A DNA stretch of 64,000 bases from the NCBI RefSeq assembly GCF_010731895.1, contig NZ_AP022596.1, positions 3,410,001 through 3,474,000 on the forward strand, read 5' to 3'. The position numbers were made by a program, and so were the translations under genes. Shown piece by piece: positions 36,736-45,036 of the stretch (position 1 is the stretch's first letter; the number at the start of each line of letters is the position of its first letter). This DNA is from Mycolicibacterium helvum (lineage in GTDB: Bacteria > Actinomycetota > Actinomycetes > Mycobacteriales > Mycobacteriaceae). The notes under the pieces are model-generated. The model was not told the DNA's origin and ran no database searches. It saw only the letters and a list, made by a program, of their open reading frames with translations.

Positions 36736-38279
36736 TGGCACGACTGTGGCGGCGCGCGCAAGGTGGGCGGGCGCCCGACGAACCGACGACATCGCTATCG
36801 CTGCGATGGCGGGTGATGCTGCTGGCGATGTCCATGGTGGCGATGGTCGTCGTATTGATGGCGGTCGCGGTGTATGCGGTGGTGTCGGCCGCGCTCTACA
36901 CCGATATCGATAACCAGCTGCAGAGCAGGGCTGGCCTGCTGATCGCCAGCGGGTCGTTGGCGGCCGACCCGGGAAAGGCCATCGAGGGCACCGCCTATTC
37001 CGACGTCAACGCGATGCTCGTCAATCCGGGCCGCTCGATCTACACGGCAAACCAGCAGGGCCAGCGGCTGCCGATCGGTGAACCGGAGAAATCCGTCATC
37101 GGCGGTGAGTTGCTGATGTCCCGCCGGACGGTGGCCAACCAGCGGGTGCTGGCCGTGCACTTGCCCAACGGCAGTTCGTTGCTGATCTCGAAGAGTCTGG
37201 CTCCCACCAATGCGGTGATGACGAAGCTGAAATGGGTGCTGTTGGCGGTCGGCGGCATCGGCGTGGTGGTCGCCGCGATCGCCGGCGGGATGGTGGCGCG
37301 GACCGGCCTGAGGCCGGTGGCCAGGCTCACCGAGGCGGCCGAGCGGGTGGCGCGTACCGACGATCTACGGCCCATTCCGGTGTTCGGCAGCGACGAGCTT
37401 GCCAGGCTCACCGAGACGTTCAACACGATGCTTCGTGCGTTGACCGAGTCGCGGGAGCGGCAGGCCCGGCTGGTCGCCGACGCCGGCCATGAGCTGCGCA
37501 CCCCACTGACGTCGTTGCGCACCAACGTCGAACTGCTGATGGCCTCGATGCAGCCCGGAGCCCCCCGGCTGCCGGAGGGCGAAATGGTCGATCTGCGCAC
37601 CGATGTGATCGCACAGATCGAGGAATTATCCACTCTCGTAGGCGATTTGGTCGATCTCACGCGTGAGGACGCCGGTGGGGTGGTGCACGAGGTGGTCGAC
37701 CTGAGCGATGTCGTCGAGCGCAGTCTGGAGCGGGCACGCAGGCGCCGCAATGATGTTCAGTTCGACGTCGACGTCGTCGGATGGCAGGTGTACGGCGACC
37801 CTGCCGGACTTTCCCGGGCGGTGCTCAACCTGCTGGACAACGCAGCGAAGTGGAGCCCGTCGGGCGCCCATGTCGGGGTCCGATTGCGTCAGGTGGACGC
37901 CGCCCACGCCGAGCTCGTGGTGTCCGACTATGGGCCGGGAATTCCTCCTGCCGAACGCGGCCTGGTGTTCGAGCGGTTCTACCGGTCGACCTCGGCGCGG
38001 GCGATGCCTGGATCGGGGCTCGGCTTGGCGATTGTGAAACAGGTGGTCGTCAAACACGGTGGGATGATCCGCATCGCGGACACGGTGCCCGGCGGACAGC
38101 CACCGGGCACGGCGTTCTACGTCCTTTTGCCCGGCCTGCCGATCACCGCGGCAACGCATGCGGACCCTTCAGCTGAGAGCGAAATCACGGCCAGAATGGC
38201 CAAGATCAACGGTGATCGAGGGGCGTCTCAGCAAAAACCGCCGACTGTACCGAGTGTTATCTCAGTCGATTCTCAGTAG
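36735..38279 (+). CDS. mprB: Sensor histidine kinase MprB
   Basis: 514 residues. Cytoplasmic N-terminus, transmembrane helix ~30-50 (VMLLAMSMVAMVVVLMAVAV), periplasmic sensor ~52-165, second helix ~168-190, HAMP, then the dimerisation/phospho-acceptor H box DAGHELRTPLTS and the ATPase region with N box LNLLDNAAKWSP, G1 DYGPGIPP and G2 GSGLGLAIVKQ. It phosphorylates MprA on envelope stress. A second MprA-box-like repeat overlaps its stop codon. Confidence 0.95.
   Translation: MARLWRRAQGGRAPDEPTTSLSLRWRVMLLAMSMVAMVVVLMAVAVYAVVSAALYTDIDNQLQSRAGLLIASGSLAADPGKAIEGTAYSDVNAMLVNPGRSIYTANQQGQRLPIGEPEKSVIGGELLMSRRTVANQRVLAVHLPNGSSLLISKSLAPTNAVMTKLKWVLLAVGGIGVVVAAIAGGMVARTGLRPVARLTEAAERVARTDDLRPIPVFGSDELARLTETFNTMLRALTESRERQARLVADAGHELRTPLTSLRTNVELLMASMQPGAPRLPEGEMVDLRTDVIAQIEELSTLVGDLVDLTREDAGGVVHEVVDLSDVVERSLERARRRRNDVQFDVDVVGWQVYGDPAGLSRAVLNLLDNAAKWSPSGAHVGVRLRQVDAAHAELVVSDYGPGIPPAERGLVFERFYRSTSARAMPGSGLGLAIVKQVVVKHGGMIRIADTVPGGQPPGTAFYVLLPGLPITAATHADPSAESEITARMAKINGDRGASQQKPPTVPSVISVDSQ
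38258..38276 (+). promoter_or_regulatory. Candidate MprA box upstream of pepD
   Basis: TATCTCAG-TCG-ATTCTCAG: two 8-base direct repeats with a 3-base spacer, the same 8+3+8 geometry as the site before mprA. It lies in the last codons of mprB, 66 bp before the pepD ATG, and could drive an internal MprA-dependent promoter for pepD. Confidence 0.65.
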
Positions 38280-38342
38280 TGCAAGGCAAACTTCACTCAA
38301 CAGTTTTGTGCATCTCGTGACGAGAAAGAGCGATCTGACGAT

Positions 38343-39782
38343 ATGACCGACCCCTCGAGGTACTCGCCGCGGCCGCAGCCCGGCCATCCTGGGCCGAATC
38401 AGCATGCGGCACCAGGGTATTCGCAGCAGCCCCGACCGGCCGGTTATCAGCAGCCCTATGACTGGCGGTATGCGACCCAACAACAGCATGCGCAGTACCG
38501 CCAGCCCTATGACCCGTATCAGGCTGTGCGACAAGGACATCCGGCTGCTGCACCGGGCGTGCCCGCGATGGCTCCGCGTGGACGTTCGCGCGTGGGGGCG
38601 TTGATGGCAGGAGCCCTGGCGATCGCCGTCGTGTCGGCGGGCGTGGGTGGCACCGTGGTGTTGCTTGCCCAGCCGGATCGGCAACCGGTCGGTTCTGTGC
38701 TGCAGGGCGGGCCGAACGGGGTGACCAATGTTCCGGCGGCAAATCTGCCGGTGGGTTCGGTCGAGCAGGTGGCCGCCAAAGTGGTCCCCAGTGTGGTCAA
38801 GCTCGAGACCGAGTTCGGCCGCCAGTCCGAGGAGGGTTCGGGGATCATCCTGTCCTCGGACGGACTGATCCTGACCAACAACCACGTCGTGGCCGCGGCC
38901 AGGGGCGGCCCCGCTCCTGCCGCGCCGTCGGCTATTCCGGGTCTGCCGCCGCTGGCCCCGGGCGGCCCGAGCGGACCGGGTAACCCCGGCGGGCCAGCCG
39001 CTCCGCCGGCAGGCGGAGCCCCGACGACAACCGTGACGTTCGCCGATGGTCGTACCGCGCCATTCACGGTGATCGGCACCGACCCGGCAAGCGATATCGC
39101 CGTCGTTCGGGCGCAGGGGGTGTCGGGCCTGACTCCGATCAGCGTGGGCTCGTCGGCCAACTTGCGGGTCGGCCAGGACGTGGTGGCGGTCGGTTCTCCG
39201 CTGGGCCTGGAAGGAACCGTCACCACCGGCATCGTCAGCGCTCTGAACCGCCCGGTTGCCACCGGCGGCGACTCGAACAACCAGAACACCGTGCTGGACG
39301 CCATCCAGACCGACGCCGCGATCAATCCCGGAAACTCTGGTGGCGCGCTGGTCAACATGAACGGCGAGCTGGTGGGTGTGAACTCGGCGATCGCCACTCT
39401 CGGCGGGGACTCTCCGGATGCCCAGAGCGGTTCGATCGGGCTGGGCTTCGCCATTCCGGTGGACCAGGCCAAGCGGATCGCTGATGAACTGATCAGCACC
39501 GGCACGGCCACGCACGCTTCGCTTGGGGTCCAGGTCAGCAATGACACCACCACCCATGGAGCGAAGATCGTCGACGTCACGAAGGGCGGTGCGGCCGCGG
39601 CCGCGGGCCTGCCCACTGGCGTAGTGGTGACCAAGGTCAACGACCGCGTGATCGGCAGCGCCGATGCGCTGGTCGCCGCCGTCCGATCGCGGGCGCCGGG
39701 CGACCAGGTGACGCTGACCTACACCGATCCCTCCGGTTCCGCCCGCACTGTGCAGGTCACGCTCGGGAAGGCAGCCCAGTGA
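38343..39782 (+). CDS. pepD: HtrA-like serine protease PepD
   Basis: 479 residues. Pro/Gln/Tyr-rich cytoplasmic tail (~1-75), one transmembrane helix ~82-105 (GALMAGALAIAVVSAGVGG), a trypsin-like domain with His in LTNNHVVAAA, Asp in ASDIAVVRAQ and Ser in NPGNSGGALVN, and a C-terminal PDZ domain (~370-475) ending with the TLGKAAQ strand. A Pro/Gly/Ala insert (~185-225) interrupts the protease domain after the His. It is a membrane-anchored extracytoplasmic chaperone/protease and an established MprA target. Confidence 0.95.
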   Translation: MTDPSRYSPRPQPGHPGPNQHAAPGYSQQPRPAGYQQPYDWRYATQQQHAQYRQPYDPYQAVRQGHPAAAPGVPAMAPRGRSRVGALMAGALAIAVVSAGVGGTVVLLAQPDRQPVGSVLQGGPNGVTNVPAANLPVGSVEQVAAKVVPSVVKLETEFGRQSEEGSGIILSSDGLILTNNHVVAAARGGPAPAAPSAIPGLPPLAPGGPSGPGNPGGPAAPPAGGAPTTTVTFADGRTAPFTVIGTDPASDIAVVRAQGVSGLTPISVGSSANLRVGQDVVAVGSPLGLEGTVTTGIVSALNRPVATGGDSNNQNTVLDAIQTDAAINPGNSGGALVNMNGELVGVNSAIATLGGDSPDAQSGSIGLGFAIPVDQAKRIADELISTGTATHASLGVQVSNDTTTHGAKIVDVTKGGAAAAAGLPTGVVVTKVNDRVIGSADALVAAVRSRAPGDQVTLTYTDPSGSARTVQVTLGKAAQ

Positions 39783-39805
39783 TCCGGGTGGTGGGTGAAC
39801 ATCCC

Positions 39806-40360
39806 ATGACGTTGACCAGCACGACTGCCAGGATGTCGCCGGGCGGATATACGGTGACATCCATGGAACAGCCAGGGGAGCTGGTGGGGCGCGCACTGGT
39901 CGTCGTCGTCGACGACCGCACGGCCCACGGCGATGAGGAGGACCACAGCGGCCCGTTGGTCACCGAGCTGCTCGCGGAGGCGGGCTTCGTGGTGGACGGC
40001 GTCGTGGTGGTGTCCGCTGATGAGGTCGAGATTCGTAACGCGCTGAACACTGCTGTCATCGGTGGTGTCGACTTGGTGGTGTCGGTCGGTGGCACCGGTG
40101 TCACTCCGCGCGACGTGACGCCGGAGGCCACCAAGACCATCCTCGATCGGGAGCTCCTCGGCATCGCCGAGGCACTGCGTGCCTCCGGGCTGTCGGCGGG
40201 AATCACCGACGCAGGCCTGTCGCGCGGTCTGGCCGGTATTTCCGGCAGCACCCTGGTCGTCAACATCGCCGGCTCGCGCTATGCGGTTCGTGACGGTATG
40301 GCAACGCTGAACCCGCTGGCGACCCACGTCATCGGCCAGCTCTCCAGCCTGGAGATCTAA
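39806..40360 (+). CDS. moaB2: Molybdopterin-binding / MogA-MoaB family protein MoaB2
   Basis: 184 residues from ATG 39806; GTG 39779 (overlapping the pepD stop) and ATG 39863 are alternatives because the conserved part begins at about GELVGRALVVVVDDRTAHG. MoaB/MogA fold: SVGGTGVTPRDVTPEAT is the phosphate/AMP-binding loop, preceded by DEVEIRNALNTAVI. In M. tuberculosis MoaB2 (Rv0984) has also been linked to sigma factor SigH interaction as well as molybdenum-cofactor chemistry. Cotranscription with pepD is likely. Confidence 0.88.
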   Translation: MTLTSTTARMSPGGYTVTSMEQPGELVGRALVVVVDDRTAHGDEEDHSGPLVTELLAEAGFVVDGVVVVSADEVEIRNALNTAVIGGVDLVVSVGGTGVTPRDVTPEATKTILDRELLGIAEALRASGLSAGITDAGLSRGLAGISGSTLVVNIAGSRYAVRDGMATLNPLATHVIGQLSSLEI

Positions 40361-41003
40361 GCAAGCTCCGTGAGGAGTGATGTCGGTGGTCGCATGTGGC
40401 GGCGTACCGTCAATTAAGAGCGCCACAATGGGGTTGGAGGGCTTGTGTTAAGACCCTGTGAACTGCACAAATATCAAGATTGTGATCTTTGTCACAATTA
40501 TGGGGTCGCGTGATGGGATCTTCGCGCCAAAACCTAACCGCAGTTAACAAGATCTTCGGTATCGAACTGCCTCAGGAGTCCTCGGATGAACGCGATCCAG
40601 GCGACAATCGAGACACAGCTGACCGCGAGCAGTGGCTCAGGGATAACGTTCCACCGCACCACCATTGATGATCGGCAGGTGGCGGGGCCCGCGGGGGCTG
40701 GCGATGCAGCCATCATGAGGGTCGCGCGGCCGAAGCGGCACTGGCGTCCGGTTAACCGCGGTTGGCCTTCCAGCAAACTTCCCCACGCAAGCACCGTTTC
40801 GGCGCACCGCGCGCCCATGCGTTGCCGCCCAGATGCCATCCCGTTATGTTCCTCCTGTCAACGATGAGCAGAGCGTAAGAGCGGTGTGTGAGGACTCTCA
40901 TCCAGCTGCCTAACGCCGTGTGCGGTGTCAGCATGTTGGGACCCGAGCACGAACCACACACTCGGTGAGCCCACGGGTCACCGTCGACATAGCTAGGGAG
41001 AAC
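40361..41003. other. Long intergenic region upstream of the porin gene
   Basis: 643 bp containing a perfect CRP-type site (40481-40496) and an AT-rich segment around it, so promoters for the porin or a leader RNA are likely here. A short frame at 40586-40867 has AGGAG upstream of its ATG but becomes Arg/Pro-rich and is not convincing as a protein. The distance from the CRP site to the porin start, about 510 bp, is long for a simple promoter and leaves room for an untranslated leader or small RNA. Confidence 0.5.
40481..40496. promoter_or_regulatory. CRP-family binding site
   Basis: TGTGATCTTTGTCACA is a perfect match to the mycobacterial CRP consensus TGTGA-N6-TCACA and is extended by T/A on both sides (40480-40497). 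It lies 120 bp after moaB2 and ~510 bp before the MspA-family gene. Confidence 0.75.
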
Positions 41004-41642
41004 ATGAAGGCAATCGGTCGGGTACTGGTGGCGATGATCGCCGCCGTCGCGGCGTTGTTCGTCGGGACAGGTACCTCGCACGCAGGTTTGGATAACGAGC
41101 TGAGTCTGGTCGACGGCGGTGGCCGCACGATGACGATTCAGCAGTGGGACACCTTCCTCAATGGCGTGTTCCCCCTGGACCGCAACCGGCTGACTCGTGA
41201 GTGGTTCCACTCCGGCAAGGCTGTCTACAGCGTGGTCGGCCCGGGCGCCGATGACTTCGCGGGCACCTTGGAGCTGGGCTACCAGGTCGGCTTCCCGTGG
41301 TCGCTGGGTGTGGGCATCAACTTCAGCTACACCACGCCCAACATCCTGCTCGACGATGCAAACCTCTCCCCGACGGGCTTCAACCCGCTGGGATCGGTGA
41401 TCACCCCGAACCTGTTCCCGGGTGTCTCGATCAGCGCTGACCTGGGCAACGGCCCCGGTATCCAGGAAGTCGCCACCTTCTCGGTGGACGTCTCGGGCCC
41501 CAACGGCTCGGTGGCCGTGGCCAACGCCCACGGCACCGTCACCGGTGCCGCCGGCGGTGTGCTGCTGCGCCCGTTCGCCCGGCTGATCTCCAAGGCCGGT
41601 GACAGCGTCACCACCTACGGCGAACCCTGGAACATGAACTAA
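41004..41642 (+). CDS. MspA-family outer-membrane porin (mspC-position paralogue)
   Basis: 212 residues from ATG 41004 with AGGGAG 4-9 bases upstream. Signal peptide MKAIGRVLVAMIAAVAALFV to the cleavage at SHA|GLDNE, leaving 184 residues, the length of mature MspA. Blocks such as QQWDTFLNGVFPLDRNRLTR and LFPGVSISADLGNGPGIQEV match the MspA octameric goblet porin. The pore-constriction Asp pair is kept (mature Asp90 and Asp91), while position 93 reads Asn rather than the Asp I recall for MspA. It provides hydrophilic nutrient uptake through the mycolate outer membrane. The place between moaB2 and mscL matches, from memory, mspC of M. smegmatis. Confidence 0.93.
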   Translation: MKAIGRVLVAMIAAVAALFVGTGTSHAGLDNELSLVDGGGRTMTIQQWDTFLNGVFPLDRNRLTREWFHSGKAVYSVVGPGADDFAGTLELGYQVGFPWSLGVGINFSYTTPNILLDDANLSPTGFNPLGSVITPNLFPGVSISADLGNGPGIQEVATFSVDVSGPNGSVAVANAHGTVTGAAGGVLLRPFARLISKAGDSVTTYGEPWNMN

Positions 41643-41650
41643 CTCCCTCA

Positions 41651-41706
41651 GCACCACAACAAAGTGGCCCCCGGCGCAAGCCGGGGGCCACTTTGTTGTG
41701 GTGCTG
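41651..41706. terminator. 26-bp perfect terminator hairpin with GCAA loop
   Basis: Perfect 26-base inverted repeat (41651-41676 and 41681-41706) closed by the tetraloop GCAA (41677-41680), a stable GNRA loop. It begins 8 bp after the porin stop and ends 9 bp before the convergent mscL stop, so it can terminate both transcripts. Confidence 0.9.
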
Positions 41707-41714
41707 CGCCGCCT

Positions 41715-42170
41715 TCAGTCTCTGTCGGCGCTCGTGGTTTCTGCGGTGTCAGGGCTCGGGCCAGTACCCGGGCCGGTGACTTTTTTCGGCGTTCCGCTTG
41801 CGTCGGCCAAAAGATCTCGGATCTCGGTCAGCAAGCTGAGCTCGGTGTCGGCGGCCTGCTCGATCTCGCCCTTCTTGCGCAGCCGGTTGTAGGGCGCGAC
41901 CACGAAGAAATACACCACGGCCGCCACCAGAACGAAGTTGATCAACGCCGACAGCAGGATGTTCAAATCGATGGCTTGCCCACCGCCGATGCCGATCCGC
42001 AGGATGCCGTATTCGGCGTCCTTGCCCGCCCCGATGCGATCGATCAATGGCTGGATGATGCTTTCGGTGAACTTGGTGACCACGGCGGTGAACGCGGTAC
42101 CGATGACCACAGCCACGGATAGATCGACTATGTTTCCGCGGGAGAGAAACTCCTTGAATCCTTTCAACAC
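41715..42170 (-). CDS. mscL: Large-conductance mechanosensitive channel
   Basis: 151 residues. N-terminal [20 protein letters not shown], transmembrane helix 1 with [19 protein letters not shown] (pore lining), periplasmic loop, transmembrane helix 2 [20 protein letters not shown], then the charged helix [20 protein letters not shown] and an extended Ser/Thr/Pro tail. It releases solutes on hypo-osmotic shock as a homopentamer. Shares its terminator with the porin gene. Confidence 0.95.
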   Translation of the reverse strand: MLKGFKEFLSRGNIVDLSVAVVIGTAFTAVVTKFTESIIQPLIDRIGAGKDAEYGILRIGIGGGQAIDLNILLSALINFVLVAAVVYFFVVAPYNRLRKKGEIEQAADTELSLLTEIRDLLADASGTPKKVTGPGTGPSPDTAETTSADRD

Positions 42171-42317
42171 AGTGTTGCCCCTTTCGCTTGGACCTTGCTT
42201 GTCAATGGGACTGCGCCCCCGAGACCTCGAAGGTTAATACGGGAAAGGCGGCTCAGCCGTCGACCTGTTAGCTTGGCCGCACACGTTGGTATCAACAGCG
42301 GGCGGAAGGACATCACC

Positions 42318-42530
42318 ATGTGGATGTGGTCCCGGGCGGCCGCGATCGCAGCCACTGCCGCAGTCCTGGTCGGTGCGGCGGCGGGCGGTAACGCTGCTGC
42401 GGCGCCAAGCCCCACCCCGACACCCGGACCGGCAAGCGCCTCGTCATCTGATGAGATCGCCGACATGGTGATGGATGCGATCCAGCCGCCGGCCACAGCA
42501 ACACCGGTGCCACCGCCGCCGGCCGGTTAG
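42318..42530 (+). CDS. Small secreted protein, function unknown
   Basis: 70 residues from ATG 42318 with GGAAGGA upstream. A signal peptide (WSRAAAIAATAAVLVGAAAG, cleavage near AAAA) precedes a ~40-residue mature part: Ser/Pro/Thr-rich, with SSSDEIADMVMDAIQPP in the middle and a PPPPAG end. No family recognised. It is divergent from mscL and its stop lies two bases from the stop of the convergent SAF-domain gene. Small exported peptide of unknown role. Confidence 0.6.
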   Translation: MWMWSRAAAIAATAAVLVGAAAGGNAAAAPSPTPTPGPASASSSDEIADMVMDAIQPPATATPVPPPPAG

Positions 42531-42531
42531 T

Positions 42532-43185
42532 TCAGTGGATTGTCAACGTGACGGTCTGCACCAGCGTGGCCGCGGCTAAGGAGTGTGCAGCCACGGCTGG
42601 CAGGGCCACCAGCACCACTCGGTCGTCGCCGGCCCCTGCGGCCTTCTGCTTTGGTGAAACCAGCACCACGATGGCGTCGGAGGCCACCAGCATCGGCTTG
42701 GCGTCGGTGCCTGCGTCCGCGGCGCCCATGACGTCGACGACGTCACCGGACCTGATCAGGTCGAGCACCGCCGCGTCGGCAAGGTGAAGGGGCACCACTC
42801 GCGCGTCGGGACCGGCGGCGAGACCTGCCAGGCGCGAGCCGAGCATTCTGACATCGGTGATCACTTCTCCCCGGCGGGCCGGCCCGGCCAGAGTGGTACC
42901 GACAACGGCGTCGATCGCTGTCTGGGCGCCATCGGGAACTGTTGTGGCGGAACGCTTTTCAATCTTGATGTCGGTGGACGTTACCGTCATCCCTGGACTG
43001 AGGTCGTGGACGGCCACCACTACGTCGGTGCGCCGGTCGCCCGGGTCCGGCCGCAATGCGGCGATTCCGGCGAGAATGACCAGTCCGCCGGCCGCGACGC
43101 GGCGCGCCAGCATTGTCCGGGTGAAGTCGGGTCGTAACAACTGCCGAATTCGACTCGGTAACGTCGGATTGAGGGACTCGGCCAT
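42532..43185 (-). CDS. SAF domain protein, CpaB/RcpC-like
   Basis: 217 residues. A basic N-terminus, one transmembrane helix (~28-45, RVAAGGLVILAGIAALRP), then a SAF domain (~53-115): VVVAVHDLSPGMTVTSTDIK and AVVGTTLAGPARRGEVITD. The C-terminal half (~125-215) resembles the RcpC/CpaB periplasmic domain found in Flp/tad pilus assembly proteins. No tad genes are nearby, so a pilus role is not supported by context. Appears to match Rv0990c in position. Confidence 0.75.
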   Translation of the reverse strand: MAESLNPTLPSRIRQLLRPDFTRTMLARRVAAGGLVILAGIAALRPDPGDRRTDVVVAVHDLSPGMTVTSTDIKIEKRSATTVPDGAQTAIDAVVGTTLAGPARRGEVITDVRMLGSRLAGLAAGPDARVVPLHLADAAVLDLIRSGDVVDVMGAADAGTDAKPMLVASDAIVVLVSPKQKAAGAGDDRVVLVALPAVAAHSLAAATLVQTVTLTIH

Positions 43186-43357
43186 GCGGTCACCGTAGTT
43201 GCGCAGCCGATGTCAGGGCTTCGCCGCGCATTCCGACCTGTTGACAAGTAGGCTGCGTACAGCGCGTTTTCGCAGTTTCTTCGCCCTGGAATAGCCTTGC
43301 CTGTACCTTACCTAGCAGTAGTTACGGCGCCTGGGTGGGTGAGAAGGAGGCGCAGCT

Positions 43358-44524
43358 GTGAACGCTGATCAGCTTCTCGCGCGCAACCTTTTGTCCGCGC
43401 TGGCCAATGGTGGCGTGGAGCCCTTCTTTCAGCCGATCGTGTCCCTCGACGATGGCCGGGTGCTCGGGTTCGAAGTTCTTGCCAGGTGGCATGATCCGCG
43501 CGGCGGTTACATCCCTCCGGACCGATTCATCCCCATCGCCGATCGCTTCGGGCTGCTCGATCGCCTGCTTTATCAATTGATGAGCACGTCTTTTTTGATC
43601 GCAGCGGATTGGCCGCACAACCTGTTCCTCGGTTTCAACGTCTCGCCGACGCAACTGCGTAATTCGGAGCTGGCGAGCAGGATCGCCAAGGCGGCGATGG
43701 AAGCGTCATTTCCGTTGAGCCGCGTGCATATTGAGATCACCGAGACGGGTTTCATCGAGGACTTGACCCAGCCGCGACGGACGCTCGACAAGCTAATCAA
43801 CCTCGGCTGCACCATAGCGATGGACGACTTTGGCACCGGCTATTCAAGCTTGACCTGGCTGAGCACCTTGCCGTTCTCCAAAATCAAGATCGATGCGAGT
43901 TTCGTCATGGCGATGCACGAACACCGTCAGAGTCGCAAGATCGTCGCCGCGGTGGTGGGACTGGGCCACAGCCTGGGGCTGGCCGTTGTGGCCGAAGGCG
44001 TGGAGTCTGCCCGGCAAGCCGATCTGCTCAGGGGCATGGGGTGCAAGCTGGCACAGGGTTATCTGTTCGGTCGGCCGACGCCGGCGAGTCACGTCCCGGA
44101 AGTCCTGTCCGCCGTCGTGTCGACGGTGGACGAAGCCGAAACGTTGGCGCCGACGTCATTGGAACTGTGCGCCCACCAGCTCTCCGACGCGTGTGGGACG
44201 GACGCTGCGATCGCTTTCATGGATCCGACCGGCACCGTCGTGGCCTCGAGCACGGCCTTTGACCAGACGATGGCGGTCAGTCGGGGCGAAGCCGCCGGCA
44301 GGCACATCTGGGAGCTGATCGGGCTCACGCCGGAGACCTTCGCCGAGCTGCGTGCAACCGACCTTCTCGACGAGCAGTTTCCGGCGCTCGAAGAAAGGAC
44401 AGCCAACGGGTCGAGGACGAGAATTCTGATCCGTCCGGTCAAGGACGAAAGCAGCGAATTACTTGGCTATTCGGTCGAGTTCGGGGACAACGCAAACCCC
44501 AATTCGACTGGGGTTGCGTCTTGA
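43358..44524 (+). CDS. EAL domain c-di-GMP phosphodiesterase
   Basis: 388 residues from GTG 43358, with AAGGAGG eight bases upstream. The EAL domain fills residues ~8-245 and keeps the catalytic set: FEVLARW (Glu of EAL, variant EVL), FNVSP (Asn), HIEITE (Glu), MDDFGTGYSS (Asp-Asp), KIKIDASF (Lys), AEGVES (Glu) and AQGYLFGRP (Gln). The enzyme should therefore hydrolyse c-di-GMP to pGpG. The C-terminal ~130 residues look like a PAS/GAF-type sensory region (DPTGTVVASSTAFDQTM). There is no GGDEF domain. A degradative output protein reading a small-molecule or redox signal is likely. Confidence 0.88.
   Translation: MNADQLLARNLLSALANGGVEPFFQPIVSLDDGRVLGFEVLARWHDPRGGYIPPDRFIPIADRFGLLDRLLYQLMSTSFLIAADWPHNLFLGFNVSPTQLRNSELASRIAKAAMEASFPLSRVHIEITETGFIEDLTQPRRTLDKLINLGCTIAMDDFGTGYSSLTWLSTLPFSKIKIDASFVMAMHEHRQSRKIVAAVVGLGHSLGLAVVAEGVESARQADLLRGMGCKLAQGYLFGRPTPASHVPEVLSAVVSTVDEAETLAPTSLELCAHQLSDACGTDAAIAFMDPTGTVVASSTAFDQTMAVSRGEAAGRHIWELIGLTPETFAELRATDLLDEQFPALEERTANGSRTRILIRPVKDESSELLGYSVEFGDNANPNSTGVAS
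44490..44519. terminator. Candidate bidirectional terminator
   Basis: ACGCAAACCCCA (44490-44501) pairs with TGGGGTTGCGT (44509-44519) apart from one bulged A, with a seven-base loop. It overlaps the last codons of the EAL gene and faces the convergent ruc stop at 44537. Confidence 0.5.
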
Positions 44525-44536
44525 CGAGGAGACTCG

Positions 44537-44869
44537 TTAGCTCGAGGCCGCAGCTGCCGGTGCCGAGCTGCTCGGGGTGCTCGCGCTCGACGAGCTCGAC
44601 GACGAGTCGCTAGCACCCGACGATTTCTCCGAGCTCGACGACTTTTCGGAACTCGAGGACGACGACGATTCCGACTTGGAGTTCTTGGACGCATCGCGGC
44701 TGTCGGTGCGGTAGAAGCCGCTGCCCTTGAACACGACGCCAACCGAGTTGAACAGCTTGCGCAGCCGACCGGAACATTGCGGGCAGCTGGTCAGCGCATC
44801 ATCAGTGAACGCCTGCACCGCATCGAAGCGGTTGTCGCACTCGGTGCACGCGTAGCTGTAGGTCGGCAC
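44537..44869 (-). CDS. ruc: FmdB-type zinc ribbon protein, Ruc redox-regulated chaperone
   Basis: 110 residues. N-terminal FmdB zinc ribbon: MPTYSYACTECDNRFD and TSCPQCSGRLRKLF give two CxxC pairs (four Cys ligands), followed by GVVFKGSGFYRTDSR. The last ~45 residues are disordered and Ser/Glu/Lys/Ala-rich. This is the architecture of M. tuberculosis Rv0991c (Ruc), a redox-switched holdase that works with DnaK/Hsp70. The gene order ruc-folate ligase-galU also matches. Confidence 0.85.
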   Translation of the reverse strand: MPTYSYACTECDNRFDAVQAFTDDALTSCPQCSGRLRKLFNSVGVVFKGSGFYRTDSRDASKNSKSESSSSSSSEKSSSSEKSSGASDSSSSSSSASTPSSSAPAAAASS

Positions 44870-45036
44870 ATGAACCTCCGGGACGAAACTTGGTCTTTAG
44901 CACTCTATCGTGTCAAGTGCTAGAACCGCCATGTGGCACGTATCATTCCCCAATACCGCACGGGGGGAGCGGTGTGACGAAATGCGGCAAAAGGGATTCG
45001 AGGGGGAACGCTCGGGTGCATCGTAAGCCGATGGCC

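Noticed and set aside
40586..40867. Possible 93-residue protein in the porin leader, with AGGAG before its ATG
   Set aside because: The sequence turns Arg/Pro/Ser-rich with no recognisable family; composition fits non-coding GC-rich DNA. Kept only as a note on the intergenic entry.
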